From NCBI GenBank assembly GCA_011033025.1, contig WFMF01000098.1:1-64000 (forward strand): a DNA stretch of 64,000 nucleotides, in the 5' to 3' direction. Numbering within the stretch: position 1 is the stretch's first letter; each line of letters starts with the position of its first letter. Positions 1-12,390 of this stretch are shown piece by piece. The DNA comes from Beroe forskalii (taxonomy: Eukaryota > Ctenophora > Nuda > Beroida > Beroidae). The notes beneath the pieces were generated by a model. The model worked only from the letters and a program-made list of their open reading frames with translations. It made no database searches and was not told where the DNA came from. Position numbers and translations under genes: made by a program.

Positions 1-2840
1 GTTTTTTTTAACTTATAACCCAATTCCCCTTGTTTTTTTCCTTTTTTTTGATCCTTGTTTAAATTAAAACCCCATGATATGGAACTCCCTTATGAAATGA
101 AATTACAAATTTTCCCAAAAAAATTTACATTTAGCAGTTCCCCTTTCCCTCCTCCCGGGCATTTCATCCAGTTTTCTTCCAAAACTGTTGAGAAATTGGT
201 TAAACACACATCGGATGGTTTAAATTTTTTCCTTTATTTTGTTCCACCTTGGTGTCTGTCTTTGTTGTTTCCCATTGTTTTTTGACCCAATGTTCTTCTC
301 ACCTTCAACAATCCCCAAAAAAACAAAAAAGCTTTTTGGGCTTTGCTGACTGCCTTCTTCACTCTTCCCTTTCGGTGGAGTGGGGTGACTGATCCTCATA
401 CGTTCCCTCGGGGGAAAATTTTTAAATATTTTTTTTAAATCTTGCAATAAATCAATTTCCTTATTCTTATTAATTCTTATTCTTAGTGATTCTTATTGTT
501 TTTTTGATTCTTAAGTCCACTTTGGTGACTTTTAAAAACTAATCTTCCAATGCGATGGAAATTTTGATTTTTAAATTTCTTGACATTAATCTTCAACGGA
601 ACATTTTTGTTAGTGGTCAGATCCCCTAGCCACTCATTGGTCCACAACCTTTTTCCCAACCCCATTCCCACTTCATCATAACATAACTAGCATGTTTCTT
701 TGCAACCAAAATTTTTAATTTCTCAAAATCCCAGGTTTGCTGGTTATCGAACATGCCCCTTTTCTTTTTTGGGATAACTTCTGGTAGGCCCAAAGTATTG
801 GGGCCCGTTTTTTTTCAATCGGGCCCTTTTTTGGGTTCCCTAAATCCCCTTTTGGGCGCATCTACCCCTTACGAGAATGATTGGCCCTTTGCTTTTTTTT
901 TGCGGATCAAAACTTCTGTTTTTTGGGCTTCCTTTGGGTGGGAGAAATTTTTTCTTCAAAGGGCCTTTTTTTTGAGTTAGTCCCACCCTTTTTTTACTTA
1001 ACTCCAATACAATAATCCCAAGATTCCTTCTCCCCACATACTGAAATCACCTGGTGTTTCGGTGTCTTGGGACAGGGGTTTAGCTACATTTTAATGCATG
1101 TTCTTGGTTTGAACTTTTTTATATAAAAAACATGCTGTTGACTCCAAAACCCCAATTTTAAAATTTTCCCCCTTCCTCTTTATTGATATTTTTTGGGTCT
1201 GTTTCAATATTACTGGTCAAACTTTCTGATCTTTGAACAATGAACTCTCCCCTGACATAGCAATTTCTATTTTATTTTTTTTCTTTTTTCTTTCTCCTTC
1301 TTTAACCCCAAATTTCCCCCGTTTTAACAAAATCTTTTTCAATTTAAAAAATAGTAATTCATTATTGATGGGTAAACCTGCCCCTTTTTCCTAGAAGGTT
1401 CGGAAACCGGGTTGGCCCTTTCCGACCACTCGCCGGTATTCGCAATCTTGAATATCGCCCTCTGAAGGGGCCTCTTCTGTCGATCGGGGGTTTCAGAGGA
1501 TGAGTCTGAGGATGGGGGAATGGGGGGAAGGATGATGAGATGGTCCCCCCTCTGCGGGTCGCTTCTTCTCGGACGGGAAAAAATTTTCCCTCGTAGCCTT
1601 CCATTACAAGGAAAGGTGATCAATCTGGGGATGAAATAAATCGAGCAAATTAAAAAATTTTTGGCACCAAAAAATTTTGGGGGAGGAGGAGGAAGATCAA
1701 TCAGTGCACTTGGATCGGCTTTAACTCACCTTTCTCTTTATAAAAGGGGGCGCGAAGGAATGCTCAGGGGAAAAATAAAATAAACGCAAAATTTAAAAGG
1801 GCCCTGAAGGTAAATGGAGAGTGTCCCAAAGTTTCTTGCCCCTACCTTTCTACCCCTTTGTCCCCTCTTCATTTTAATTTTGAAAATTTAATTTTTAAAC
1901 CCCCTCCATTCACCGTGATCGACTGATGACTTGGATGATCTGTTTTTCTTGTCTTCTAAAAACCTGGATGTGTCCCAAAAACCCAAAAATTGAAAGGGTT
2001 TCATTTTTCTGTGACACTCCCGGGGCAAAAAGTACTATTATTTCCTTTGTGCCAGGCATCTCAATTTTTTGTTTTGTTTACCCTCTTTCTGTGATCTTGC
2101 GATTAGGATCGTTTTCCTCATCAAACCTTCTATCTCTTCCCTTATTTTATATCTTCTCGATTAATTGGACATCAATTCCATATTTTATTATTTCTAGTTG
2201 AATTGACATTTGCCCAACTATTTCTATTATCAATAATCATCAATCAGTTCCCCCCGTCTCTGGGTGTCCGTGATATCGTTCATCAGGCTGATCATTATGA
2301 AGAAATAATGGGCCAAAAACTGGCACTTGTTGTTTGAATTGAAAATCCCAATGTTTTCTCTTGGCTTATGGTTTCACTAATTTCCGTGTGACGGACGTTG
2401 CACATAAAATCTTTTATGGTTTCACATTAATTGGACTTTCCGCTCACTGGGCCCCCCCAATTTCCAGGCTGGGGGGTTCCCCCGGGGGTTCGACCACCCC
2501 GTGTGTTCGGGGGTGTCTGACCCCGAATCCCCCTTGCTTTTCCGCCCCCCTTCTTTTCTTTGCCCCAGGGGCTTCTCCCTTCCTTTCATTTCCCCCCGAA
2601 ACCAAAGTCTCTGACTATCCCCCCTTCCCAAAACTACTCCCCCGCTGGTCCGTAGATCTCCCCCCCTTCTTTTCCCAGGGTTGGTCATCTTTTAAACAAA
2701 TTTTAAATTTTACCTTTTCCCTTTTTGTTGCTTTTTTCTCCTGCTGTGAAACAGCATCATCCTCATTTACTTTGTCTTGGAGTTATTAACTATGTCAACC
2801 AATTAACTCCTTGTTTCTTTGCACTTTTGTACTTTTGTAG
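1..2840. other. Low-quality second copy of 2841-6180 (probable assembly artefact)
   Basis: This stretch follows 2841-6180 block by block in the same order, but is about 15 per cent shorter and full of small deletions and stretched homopolymers. Examples: 190-250 matches 3035-3110, 1380-1620 matches 4445-4735, 1950-2080 matches 5160-5290, and 2430-2680 matches 5750-6050. Errors cluster as runs of C, G, A or T where the other copy has mixed bases. That is the signature of an uncorrected long read, not of mutation under selection. No gene should be called here; open frames are products of the errors. A very old real duplication is possible but would not prefer homopolymers. Confidence 0.8.
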
Positions 2841-4425
2841 TCCTTGTTTGAGGGGTCGTATGGAACAATCCATGAGTATATGGAACTCCCACTTATGAAA
2901 TGCAATTACTAATTATCCCAATAAAATAATTACATTGTAGCAGTTACCCTTCCTCACTGCCTGGCAGTGTTCAATGGCCAGTGTGTCTGGTACGGGTTTC
3001 AGCTGCAGCATAACTGCTTCGAGAGAGAAGTTGGTTGAAACACACATCGGATGGATTAATTTTCCTGTTATTATTGCTTCCGCACCTTGGTGTGCTGTCT
3101 TTGTTGGTTTTACCAGTTGTTTTATGATCCAATGGATTTGCTTCTCACCTTCAACAAGTCCCTCCAAAACAGGAACAGAAGCTCTATTGGCTTTGCTGAC
3201 TGCCTGTCTTCACTCTTCGCCTTTCCAGGTGGAGTGGGGGTGACGTGTATCCTCATGACGTTACCTCAGGGAAATATGTGTAATATTAATTTTAAATCTT
3301 GCAATAAAATCGAATTTCCTTATTCTTATTAATTCTTATTCTTAGTGATTCTTATTGATTTCTATTGATTCTTAAGTCAGCACTTTAGAGCTGACGATCA
3401 CTGTGCTAATCTTCCAATGTCGATGGAAATTTTGATTTTAAGGTATTACCTGACTATTCTTAACATTTCTTGACTTATTAATCTTCAACAGGAACATCTT
3501 TCGTTAGTGGTCAGATCACCCCATAGCCACTCATTGAGTCCACAAGCCCTTTCCCAATCCCATGTCCTGTGCACTTCATCATAACATAACTAGCATGTAT
3601 AAATACATTTGCAACCAAAATGTTTTAAATTTCATCCAAATCCTGCAGGTTTTGCATGGATTGATCAGGAGCATGTCCCTTTGTCTGTTCTTGGATAACT
3701 GTCCTGAGTAGGTCCAAAGTATCCATGCAGGCCCGATGTTTTTCAATCATGTGGCCCGTCTTTTGGAGTTCCTAAATCTCCATTTGGGCAGCATCTAGCC
3801 CTTCACGAGTCAATGATTGGTCACTTTACTTCTTTTTGCTGGAGTGCAAAACTTGCTGTTTTTGTCGGCTGTCGCTTTGAGGTGGGAGAAATGGCTTTTC
3901 TTACTAATGGCTTTTCTTACTTGAAGTTGAGTCAACTAGGCCTTTTCCATGTCCTGCGACGCCACTACCCCTTGTTATTGATAACTTATACTACTCCAAT
4001 ACAATAATCACATTGTAGCGGTTACCTTCTCCTCACATACTGACAGTCACCAAGGTGGTGAATTTCCAGTGTGTCTTGGTACAGGGTTCAGCTACAGTCT
4101 TCAATGCATGTTCAGTATCCAGGCTTTGCTAAGCTTTTTGCTATATGCCAAAATACTATAGCAGCGTGTCCTGACTCACAAACCACAATTTAAATTTGCC
4201 CCCTTTCCCTGGCTCTTATTGTCAGTATTTTGGGCTCTGTTTCAATAGTTATTTACTGAGTCAAGCTTTCTGATCTTTGAACAATGAACGTCTCGCTGCA
4301 GTAGCAGCATAGCATGTATTTCTATTTTATCTCTTTTCTTTATCTTGTCTCCTCTCGTTATTTGTAACCAACCGAAATTATCCCATTCGTGATTGTTAAC
4401 TTAATTAATCATTTAGATTCATTAA

Positions 4426-4632
4426 TTAATAAATGAGTAATTCATTATTGATGGGGTAAGCCTGCTGCCCTGCTCCCTGAGAAGGTTCGGAACCAGCGTC
4501 CTTGAGCCTTCCTCGACCACTGCGGCCGTGTATTCCGCAATCTTCCGAATAGTCGACACAGTCGTGGAACTGGGCTTCGCTCTTCGTGTCGATCGAGGAG
4601 TTTCCAGAGGATGAGTCTGAGGATGAGGACAA
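4426..4632 (-). pseudogene. Ser-rich acidic coding-like fragment, family unknown
   Basis: On the minus strand this reads as a serine- and acid-rich peptide beginning SSSSDSSSGNSS and ending near a tyrosine-rich tail. The composition looks like coding sequence. However, the frame runs into a long homopolymer (4634-4651) just upstream, so continuity with the Arg/Ser-rich frame at 4655-4800 cannot be judged. It lies in the repeat mosaic with no visible splice context. I do not recognise the family; it could be a transposon protein fragment or chance. Confidence 0.2.
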
Positions 4633-5504
4633 TTGGGGGGGGGGGGGGGGGGAAGGATGATGAGATGGATCTCGACCTGCTGCGGGGTCTGCTTCTTCTC
4701 GGACTGGAAAGAGATTTCCGTACGGTAGCCTTCCCGACCTTACACAGGAAGGTGATCAATCTGAGGATGAGAATATAATCAGAGGCAAATATCGTAAAAG
4801 AATTTGGCACGCAAAACCGGAAACTTGTGCTGGGAGGAGGAGGGAAGATCGAATCAGTGCAGCTTGGATGCGGCTTTTGGAGACTCCGAGCCTGTCTCTG
4901 ATTATCAAGTTTGGAGCGGCGAAGGAATGCTCATGGGAAAGGTATAGATATAGGAACGCTAAATATAGAAGGAAGTCCTGAAGGTGAAGTAAAGAGGAGA
5001 GTGTGCCAAGTAGTTACTTGACACCCTACCTATTCTACCTCTTCTGTTGTACCTCTTCTAGTCTTGTAATTGTAAAATGTTAGATTGTTAACTCCCTCGG
5101 CACTCAGTCACCGTGATCGACTGCCAGTGACTTGGATAGATCTGTTTGTCATAATGTCTTCTGAAACACGCTGGATGTGTCAAATACCCTGTAATCATTG
5201 AACGAGTTACATTTTTTCTGTGACACTCTACGGCGTACACATAAAAAGTACTCACTATGCCCCATTTCCCTTTGTGCCTTGAGCACATCTCAAGGCCAGT
5301 TTTTGTGTTGTGTTTACCCGTCTTTACTGTGATCTAATGCTTTTGATCTACAAAGGATCATGTATCAACTCATCAAGCCTTCTGATCTCTCCTATATATT
5401 TTATATCTTCTCTTGATTAATTGGATACATCAATTCCAGCTATTTGCTCCATTACTTAATCTATGAACATTGAAGGTCTGACATTTGCCCAACTATTTCT
5501 ATTA

Positions 5505-5744
5505 TCAATAATCATCAATCAGATTACCCCTCGTCTCTACCTGGGTGTACCGTGATATCGGTTCATCAGGCTGATCATTTATGAAGAGAACAAATAGTAA
5601 TGGGCCAAAGACTGGCACTTGTTGTTTGGGAATTGAAACTCCCGTAATGTATGAGTGGTATCTCTTGCAGCTTGGTGATATGGATTTCACTAATTTCCGT
5701 GTGACGGACGTTGCACATAATTTAATGCTTATGATGGTTATCAC
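5505..5744 (-). pseudogene. Decayed non-LTR (LINE) reverse transcriptase fragment
   Basis: The 79-residue minus-strand frame contains a segment reading roughly VPVFGPLLFVLFINDQPDE (about residues 43-61). This closely resembles the conserved reverse-transcriptase core VPQGSVLGPLLFxLYINDLP of jockey/CR1-like LINEs, which lies a little before the catalytic YxDD box. Here the PQGS residues are disturbed (PKQQVPVF), and no YADD-type motif follows before the stop, so it is a dead fragment. A degraded version lies in the noisy copy near 2230-2400. It identifies at least part of this repeat as LINE-derived. Confidence 0.6.
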
Positions 5745-5916
5745 ATTAAATTAGGACTTTAACACGGCTCACTGGTCCCCAGGGCCCAGTATTGCCGGGC
5801 TGGGGGCTGGTGTCCCTCGTAGGCCTTCGACCACCCCGCATGTGTAGTTCTGGCGGATGTCTGACCCTGAATCCTCTTGCTTGTTAACCGACACTGCTCC
5901 TTCTTTCTCTTTAGCC

Positions 5917-6180
5917 TCAGGGTACTTCTCCGCTTCCGTTTTCGTATTCCTCCTCACAACGAGCACAAAGAGTGCTCTGACTATCCTCCTTCCCACAAGA
6001 GGAGCATACTCCCTCGCTGGTCCGTAGATCTCCCCACTTCTTGTTCCTGAGGTTAGTGTACACATCTTGTAATCTAAATTTGTAATTATGTACCTTTTCC
6101 TTCTTGTTGCTTTTGTCTCCTGCTGATGAATCGGCATCATCCTCTTCAGATAGTTCAGAACATTCATCTTTCTCCCCCAC
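5917..6180 (-). pseudogene. Charged, Cys-pair-containing coding fragment
   Basis: The 87-residue minus-strand frame starts MGEKDECSELSEEDD and is acidic, then basic. It ends with two cysteine pairs, CSSCG and CARCEEE, spaced like a small zinc ribbon (CxxC-x10-CxxC). The residue bias is coding-like. Immediately downstream on the same strand the frame closes, while an overlapping frame stays open to 5769, which suggests a frameshifted relic. It lies next to the LINE fragment and may belong to the same element or another transposon. I do not recognise the family. Confidence 0.25.
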
Positions 6181-8718
6181 TTTTTATCCCTGAGGAATAA
6201 GTAAATGTTAGTGTACACGAAATAGCGCATACTGACTTATGAATTACAAATGCGGATTAAAATAGCTACTAAGGGAGTCAAATATGGCAGATTTTAGGCA
6301 TTTTTCTGAAGAAACAATGAGGCTTTTTGAGAGTATTCCTGTCCCTGATACCCTCCCTAAGTGGTTACGTTACCACTTCACTGCTATCCGGACTGCTGTG
6401 AATCATTTGAATATTTGTGCTCTAAGTGCTCACTTATTACCTTTGTAACGCTGAAAGGTTCACACCAACGAGGTGCCATCTTGTGTTTAGGGCAAGTCAC
6501 TAGGATGAAGCCTTTGTCTGAGTTGTCCCGCACCTTTCTGTAGATGTTTCGATGGTGCTGTTGCAGTTTCCCGACTTGATTGACACGCTTGTTGTTGTTT
6601 TCTGCCCTGGTTGTTTAAGATTTTCCATCCGACGTCCCTCTTGTAACTTTGCAGTTGAATGCCGCAAAGAAATCTTCGAAAGGTTGGCTTACCTTGGTGG
6701 TCCTATGACCCCAGAGCCACTCATTGCGTCTACCAAGCCTTTGCCATGTTCTGGAACTCCACTTTCACCTCAAAGGAATTGCACTGATATTGATATATGC
6801 AGTTATCAAGTTGCAGTTATATTATCGCTTAACTTAATTAATTGTTTAGTAAGGAAACCAATAAGAATTTCTAACTATATTAGTGGTATCTAGCTGATCA
6901 TTATTGAGTTATGAACGAGGCATTCAGTGTCACTAATCCGGACGATGCATCATCTGTTTAGCTTGTTAGAGTGTTGACTGGTTCTACGGTCTTCACAGGT
7001 CCATGCAACTTCTTGTGAAGGGACACATTTGTAAGGACTTCAAAACGGCTCACAGTTCACCAGTAATACAGCGACTGGTGTTAGGCCGTGAGGTACTGTG
7101 ACACTTGTAAGAAATGCCTTGAGTAACTTCAAACCCTAGAATGTAGCTATTTTCCCTCCTCCATTTTATCTCTTCTATCTTGTAATTGTTAGATGTTAAA
7201 TTGTTAATTCCCTCGTCACTCAGTCACCATGATTAACTGTCAGTGACTTGGATAGATCATCTGCTGAATTGCATTATCTCCAGAAACACGCTGGATGAGT
7301 TAAGTACCCTGTTATCATACTCCAGTAAACGGAGTACATTGCTTCCGTGACACTCGAAAGAGTGCACATAAAAGAGTGAAAAGTACCCATTTTCCTTTAG
7401 ACCTTGTAGCTACTTTTTTGTCCTGCCTTTACTGTAATCTAATGGTTTTGATCTACAACAGATCATGTGTCGAGCTATCTGATCTTTGAACGTCTCGCTG
7501 CAGTAGCAGAATTGATAGATCTTGAATCTCTCTATTTTATCTCATTCTCTTTATCTTGTCCATTCCCGCTATTTGCTCTATTTCAAAAACAACTAATTTA
7601 TAAACATTGAAGGTCTGGATTTTGACCAACTATTACTATTATCAATAATCATATAACCCCTCGTCACAGCCTCACAGGGGTATTTAGTTCATGTCCAAAA
7701 ACGAGGAAGTTGGCACTGTACCCTGTGGCGCGGCTATTTAATGCAGAACACACGTAGTTGATGTACTTATCCCAAGTCTTGGGATTCTTACCTTCCAGGC
7801 AGACTCGGAGACTTGAAAACTGATTTGTAGAACTGCCAAGAAAAGCCGGGAGCGTTGTCTGATATCACTTGGCGTGGTACTCCGAATCGTAAGGAAAACG
7901 AAAAATTAAGGAAAACGAAAAATTTTATTTTACTCAAAAACATTACAGAAATTTATATAAATATATCATGAATTTCCTTCTTCATATCAAAAATGTAGTT
8001 GGTTAATTATTTAATAGGTACTTGATTTCTTGATTGCATATCATGTTACTTATGTGAAAAGTAATTTATAAATTCAATATCACCTTTAGATAGTAGCACC
8101 CAGTTGAGCATGATGGGACGGATATTCTCCTCCAATGACTGTTTGTTGGTCGCTACTGCGTACCCAGAAAACACATTACTCATCGTCAGGACGTACTTGT
8201 TCTTCCCGGCAGTGAGTCCGAGCTTCTTATTTAATAGATCTTGAATCTCTCCTATTTTATCCCTTTCTCTTTATCTTACTAACTATTACTATAATCAACC
8301 ATATAACCCCTCGTTACTGCCTGGCTGCAACCGTAGGTCCGGGCGGTTAGCAGCCAGTGTCTTGGTAAGGGTTTCAGCTCTGCATTCTCGCGCTAAGTGT
8401 CCCTTCTTTAGAATTACATTCTATAGTTAAGATTCTAGCGATGCTGATCCATTAATCATCCATATTCAAAACTAAGAAGTTTTTACCTTTATCAGAATAG
8501 CTGAGGGTGCTATGAGAACCATTATTCATTGTCTAAAATCACCTGCAGTCGTAGATGACTCGTGGTGCCACATGTATTGCCTAAATGGCGACTTCTTTAT
8601 TTTGGTTAACGCCCAATTAATGTTTTGTTATTAAGCAAATGTTTTGTTATTCAGCAACATCCTATTATGCACCTTCCAAGCGTGTTTTTGCTATGTCTTC
8701 AAAAACCCTATAGGCACC
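6181..8718. repeat. Repeat mosaic without a recognisable gene
   Basis: Positions 7127-7420 are a diverged copy of 5024-5290: poly-pyrimidine start, a CACTCAGTCACC-type phrase, then the TGACACTC and AAAAGTACCCA landmarks in the same order. Positions 7470-7580 and 8225-8290 share the GATCTTGAATCTCTC block with 4276-4360 and 13980-14060. Open frames such as 6552-6893 show no family signature. I see no splice-linked exons. Confidence 0.5.
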
Positions 8719-8870
8719 AGGGTACCGTGTGCAATAAATTATTGCGCACTGTAGTGCCGATATCTGAATTTATTACGCACTGTAGGTCATAATAATTTAT
8801 TATGGTGCAGTAGAGAAGTGCGTAACAATTTATTTCACACAGTTGAGCAAACAGTACCTTCAAATCTTGA
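8719..8870. repeat. Short AT-rich palindromic tandem repeats
   Basis: A phrase like AATTTATTRCGCACTGTAG recurs about four times at roughly 40-50 bp spacing (near 8735, 8770, 8800 and 8840), partly in inverted form. No coding frame crosses it. Confidence 0.45.
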
Positions 8871-8938
8871 TTTAAAACATTTCCTTGTGTTTGAAAATAT
8901 TGTCATTTTTTCGAGTAATTACGGTGCATAATTCAGTT

Positions 8939-9082
8939 TAATAACTCGTAAAAGTTACTAAACTCACCATTAAAAAAACTCGGCCTTCGGCCTCGGTTTT
9001 TCAATGCCATATTACACACTCGGGCCTTCGGCCCTTGTGTGTAATATTACGTTTAGTAACTTTTACTCGTTACTAAACCCTT
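8939..9082. mobile_element. MITE-like palindrome with GGGCCTTCGGCCC hairpin core
   Basis: The ends are inverted copies of a string like CTCGTAAAAGTTACTAAAC (about 8945-8965 and 9048-9080). The centre holds two compact hairpins, CGGCCTTCGGCC near 8982 and GGGCCTTCGGCCC near 9023. The second is extended by arms TATTACACAC/GTGTGTAATA. The whole can fold into one long cruciform and has no coding capacity. This is the layout of a non-autonomous terminal-inverted-repeat element; a target-site duplication is not obvious. Confidence 0.55.
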
Positions 9083-9635
9083 CTATATCTCAATACAATA
9101 ATCACATTGTAGCGGTTACCCCTCCCCACGGTGTGAAAAAAGAAGACACAGTACTTATAATATAGAAAGTAGTTCGAGAGCCTTGAACATCATTGTTGAC
9201 AGATTAAGATAAGTAAAATATGTCTTGGAACGGGTTTCTTGGAACGGGTGTCTTGGAATGGGTTTCAGCTGCAGTTTATGCTCTGTTAGTCTATTGTTTC
9301 TTTGGGTGATGATCCCCGCTCACTCCTCCTCTTCCGTTATCAACGGATATCTAATCAAGGAATTTAGTGAAGCAGCTTGATCATTCTCAGGAGCTCTTCT
9401 CGAAAAGAGCCTTAAATGATTTTAATCTAATTTTCAAAAAATCGTTACTCTTATGAAGGAAATTCCTCGATTGTGTATGTGCTCAATAATTGGGATATTT
9501 CATGATGAAAGCATTATGGACAATTGTATCTTGAGTTTTCAATCATCATTTCTTTATACTCCCACCGGCGAATGTCTCTAATGACTTCTTCTGTTACTGC
9601 ATTTCCTGGGAAGGGCCATCAATACAGTTGACAGG

Positions 9636-9730
9636 GACGTAATCCCCTGGCGAGGAATGCCCTTTTTTGGCGTGGAGCCAAAATGTTTGGCGAGGCACGC
9701 CCTGTTTGGCGAGGAGCTCCACCAAATGAA
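9636..9730. repeat. Three to four short GGCGAGG-type repeats
   Basis: Units resembling TGGCGAGGARYGCCCTTTTT repeat imperfectly at about 20-25 bp. Several can form small hairpins between GGCG/GGAG and GCCC/CTCC. Confidence 0.4.
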
Positions 9731-10734
9731 ATGCATCTTAGTATGTCATGGACAGTTACATCCTTCCAAAACTAACAATCCATAAGCGGGGTGTAACCCA
9801 GTGTGTTATGATTCGTGAAGGAAATTTGGAGTTAACAAGTGTCGATTAAAGAAGTTCAGTCGTCCAGCCAAACTATCAATGATTTGTTGATATTTAAACG
9901 ACTTCAACACCTATCATTAAAAATATAATTTGCCTACTATAACCTACTTCCGGGTAGTTTATGGATTATTTGTACAGAGAAACCCAGTTTCTTGCAATGA
10001 AAGTTTCGATCGTAATGATTACAAAGTAGTTTATTTCCAGATATAGTTCCTATATTAGAAATGAGGGAAGAACGATGTCCGTTTATGCGACTAAGCAGTT
10101 TTTTTCGTGTCTCACTAACGTATTGAAGATGACAGGTTGATACATAAATGATGTTTTTAGTTTTACCGTCAATGGTAATTGTGTGGTATCATGAATATTA
10201 CATGTAAGACAGCCAGGTATTTTGCTGGTAGTAATTGAGCAATGTGTTAGTGAGACTTGTTCCGGTCATAGAGTTTTTCACTTTTCAGCCATCATTTACG
10301 TGCAGGATGGCAAAATGTAATTAATTGTTGTTAAATGGACATAAATTGAATGTTATTTCCCGAGTTGAGATTCTCGTGATATGGAGAGAAGTCCATCCCG
10401 AACGTCACTGGAGGTTCTGTCACTAGCTTCCAGGAACCCACTTCTAACTCTAATACCACCCGTTAGAGATAATAGAGATGATTATACGAAAACATGAACT
10501 GAACTGAATAGCGGCGGTTGGAGGCCTCCCTCACCTCTGCCCTGACTCGGTTTCTCTTGCCCTTCTCTACTATACACACGGTGTAGTCGCCGATCTTTGT
10601 GCGAAGCAAGTTGTTAAAAGTTCTAACACATCTGACGTTCTAACACATTGTAACGCTGATGTAGTTCTGGCCGATGTTTCGTCCTGCCTCCTCTTGCTTT
10701 TCAACCGACACTGCTCCTTCTCTTTAGCCTCAGG

Positions 10735-11060
10735 GCACTTCTTGTAAGAAATACTTTGGGTCTCAACTTCACACCCTAGAATTTAGTTCCCCCCCCCCCC
10801 CCTTATCTATTTTATCTCTTAAATTCTTTCAATTACTTAATGTTAAACCGTTAATAACTCCCTCCTCACTCAGTCAAGGTAATAAACTGACTGCGAGTGA
10901 TTTGGATCAAGCTTACTGCTTCGCAATATTCTTCTGGGCACTTAAGATGGCACAGATAACCTGTGATCGTGGACTGATGAACGAGTTACATTGGTGACGC
11001 TCCACAGAGTCACATAGAACTGACTGTCCCATTTCCCTTTGAGTCCTGCATTGGGAGTGG
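10735..11060. repeat. Third diverged copy of the 5024-5290 repeat
   Basis: After a C-run (10789-10802) the sequence follows the same landmarks as 5024-5290 and 7127-7420: TTAATAACTCCCTC, CACTCAGTCA, a TGATTTGGAT block, a GAGTTACATT block, TGACGCTC, then CCCATTTCCCTTTGAG. Divergence among the three copies suggests an old interspersed family. The neighbouring 9731-10734 and 11061-11400 show nothing I can name. Confidence 0.5.
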
Positions 11061-11409
11061 GATTATCATCCACTTGCAGAGTGTTGTTACCCATGGGAAC
11101 CACGACGACTGATGGGGTCCATCATTGGCTGTCAATAACTATTAAGAACTCTTCAAGGGTGAGAACTGCTACCTGAATAATAATATCAGCATTACGGTAT
11201 TAATGGTACTTTTACCGATTAGGCGTTCAATATCAAGGAATAATAGGTAAAAGATGTATCTGAAATCAAAGTTAATATTATTATCCTCTCGTGGATATAA
11301 TCTTGTCGCCTATATTTCTCTTTATTCTTCTGATGGCTCTCCTGGTATAATCAACCTATCTGCTTTTACTAACTATTCCATCTTTGATGCACTTTTTGCT
11401 TTGACTGGT

Positions 11410-11613
11410 TTAGTTTCTCTTGCTGGTTTGTGAATTTTTCTCCTCCATATCACTCCTGCGTAGTGATAGACAAAATAATTCAAGTGTTACAATTGAACTA
11501 ATGAACTGAGCAAACCGAATGCCATCTTCATTTAGAACAAGTTCCTTGAATTGCCCAGTCTGTGAACGTAAGGGCCAATCAAACGTTCTATGAGTTGACT
11601 TTCTCGACAACAC
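11410..11613 (-). pseudogene. Minus-strand coding-like fragment, copy 1 of a three-copy family
   Basis: A 67-residue frame whose end reads LELFCLSLRRSDMEEKNSQ. The same peptide tail appears in the 113-residue frame at 12049-12390 (FSLSLRRSDMGEKKPSQ), and the DNA block returns a third time at 12960-13090. Conservation is highest around SLRRSDM. The third copy carries stops, so at least that one is dead. No splice donor or acceptor can be assigned confidently and the family is not recognised. Tandem duplication of an exon of a transposon or a multigene family would both fit. Confidence 0.3.
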
Positions 11614-12048
11614 ACATATTCCCTCTCACTGCTCATTGGTTAAGAGAATTGACAACTGCACCAGTAATCGATGGTGTGTTGTAACCTATCGTGATTTATT
11701 TTAATAAACCCTTAACACTGTACCATCCTCATCACTCGATTCTTGATATTCTGTTGGATTCACACGATTGCACAATATCTCATGTCTCTAGATCCTGATA
11801 TAAGGATGTCTTCTTGGCTCACCTCAGCTTCTGTTCCCACCAAAATAAAGAATTAACTGGGGCAAAATAGAAGTTAGAATAAGAATATTATCTTGTAACA
11901 TTTGTTATTTTGGAAACACCAGAAGAACAAATATCTCCTTATCTCCATCTGGTCAGTCATTCTTTTATTGCTGTATCTTGAACTTTGGGAAGTATGAATA
12001 TATTTAGGACTTCAGACAGGTATCCTTGCAAGGTTTACTTTCCATCCT

Positions 12049-12390
12049 TTATGCCACCTTTTTGAGTTGACTGGTTTCGTTTTCTTTCTCATTTTGTGAA
12101 GGTTTTTTCTCCCCCATATCACTCCTGCGTAGTGAAAGACTAAATAATTCAACTTGTGTTACAAAATGATTTAATGAACTGAATCTCGGTCGGAGATACA
12201 TTGGAGAAGGTCTTCTTCCTCTGCTGTGATCCACGACTGACTCGTCAATCGTTAAAGGGACATCAGGAATTAAAAGCTGTGCCATTTCGTGATATATTGC
12301 CATATCTATTGTGCGTCTAAGATTAGGGTATTCTACAAGATACGGCAGCCTGCCAATGGAAAGTGATCGGAAGTAATGGGCTGGATCCAT
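12049..12390 (-). CDS. Hypothetical minus-strand exon, copy 2 of the SLRRSDM family
   Basis: This is the longest and most protein-like member of the set, 113 residues with no stop. It starts MDPAHYFRSLSIGRLPYL, contains a hydrophobic helix-like stretch with IDMAIYHEMAQLLIP, then a basic patch RGRRPSPMYLRPRFSS, and ends with the shared SLRRSDMGEKKP tail. The MYLRPRFSSL segment is also legible in the damaged copy at 12960-13090, so this part was probably once under coding constraint. No signal peptide, membrane segment or known domain is evident. It may be one exon of a minus-strand gene or a transposon fragment. Confidence 0.3.
   Translation of the reverse strand: MDPAHYFRSLSIGRLPYLVEYPNLRRTIDMAIYHEMAQLLIPDVPLTIDESVVDHSRGRRPSPMYLRPRFSSLNHFVTQVELFSLSLRRSDMGEKKPSQNEKENETSQLKKVA

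Larger units (their letters stand above)
2841..6180. repeat. Mosaic of dispersed repeats; better copy of the unit duplicated at 1-2840
   Basis: The tract is assembled from short blocks that recur elsewhere in the window. One block ends in a GCTGCAGTAGCAGCAT-type string (near 4300; also near 7500 and 14000). A second is a phrase of the type GGTACGGGTTTCAGCT (near 2990, 4080, 8370 and 14165). A third covers 5024-5290 and returns at 7127-7420 and 10735-11060. A run of about 18 G lies at 4634-4651, where base calling is unreliable. Minus-strand coding relics are listed separately. No intact gene is visible. Confidence 0.6.

Noticed and set aside
2361-2789. 142-residue frame in the first 2.8 kb
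   Set aside because: Located in the noisy duplicate; homopolymer errors removed stops that the better copy shows.
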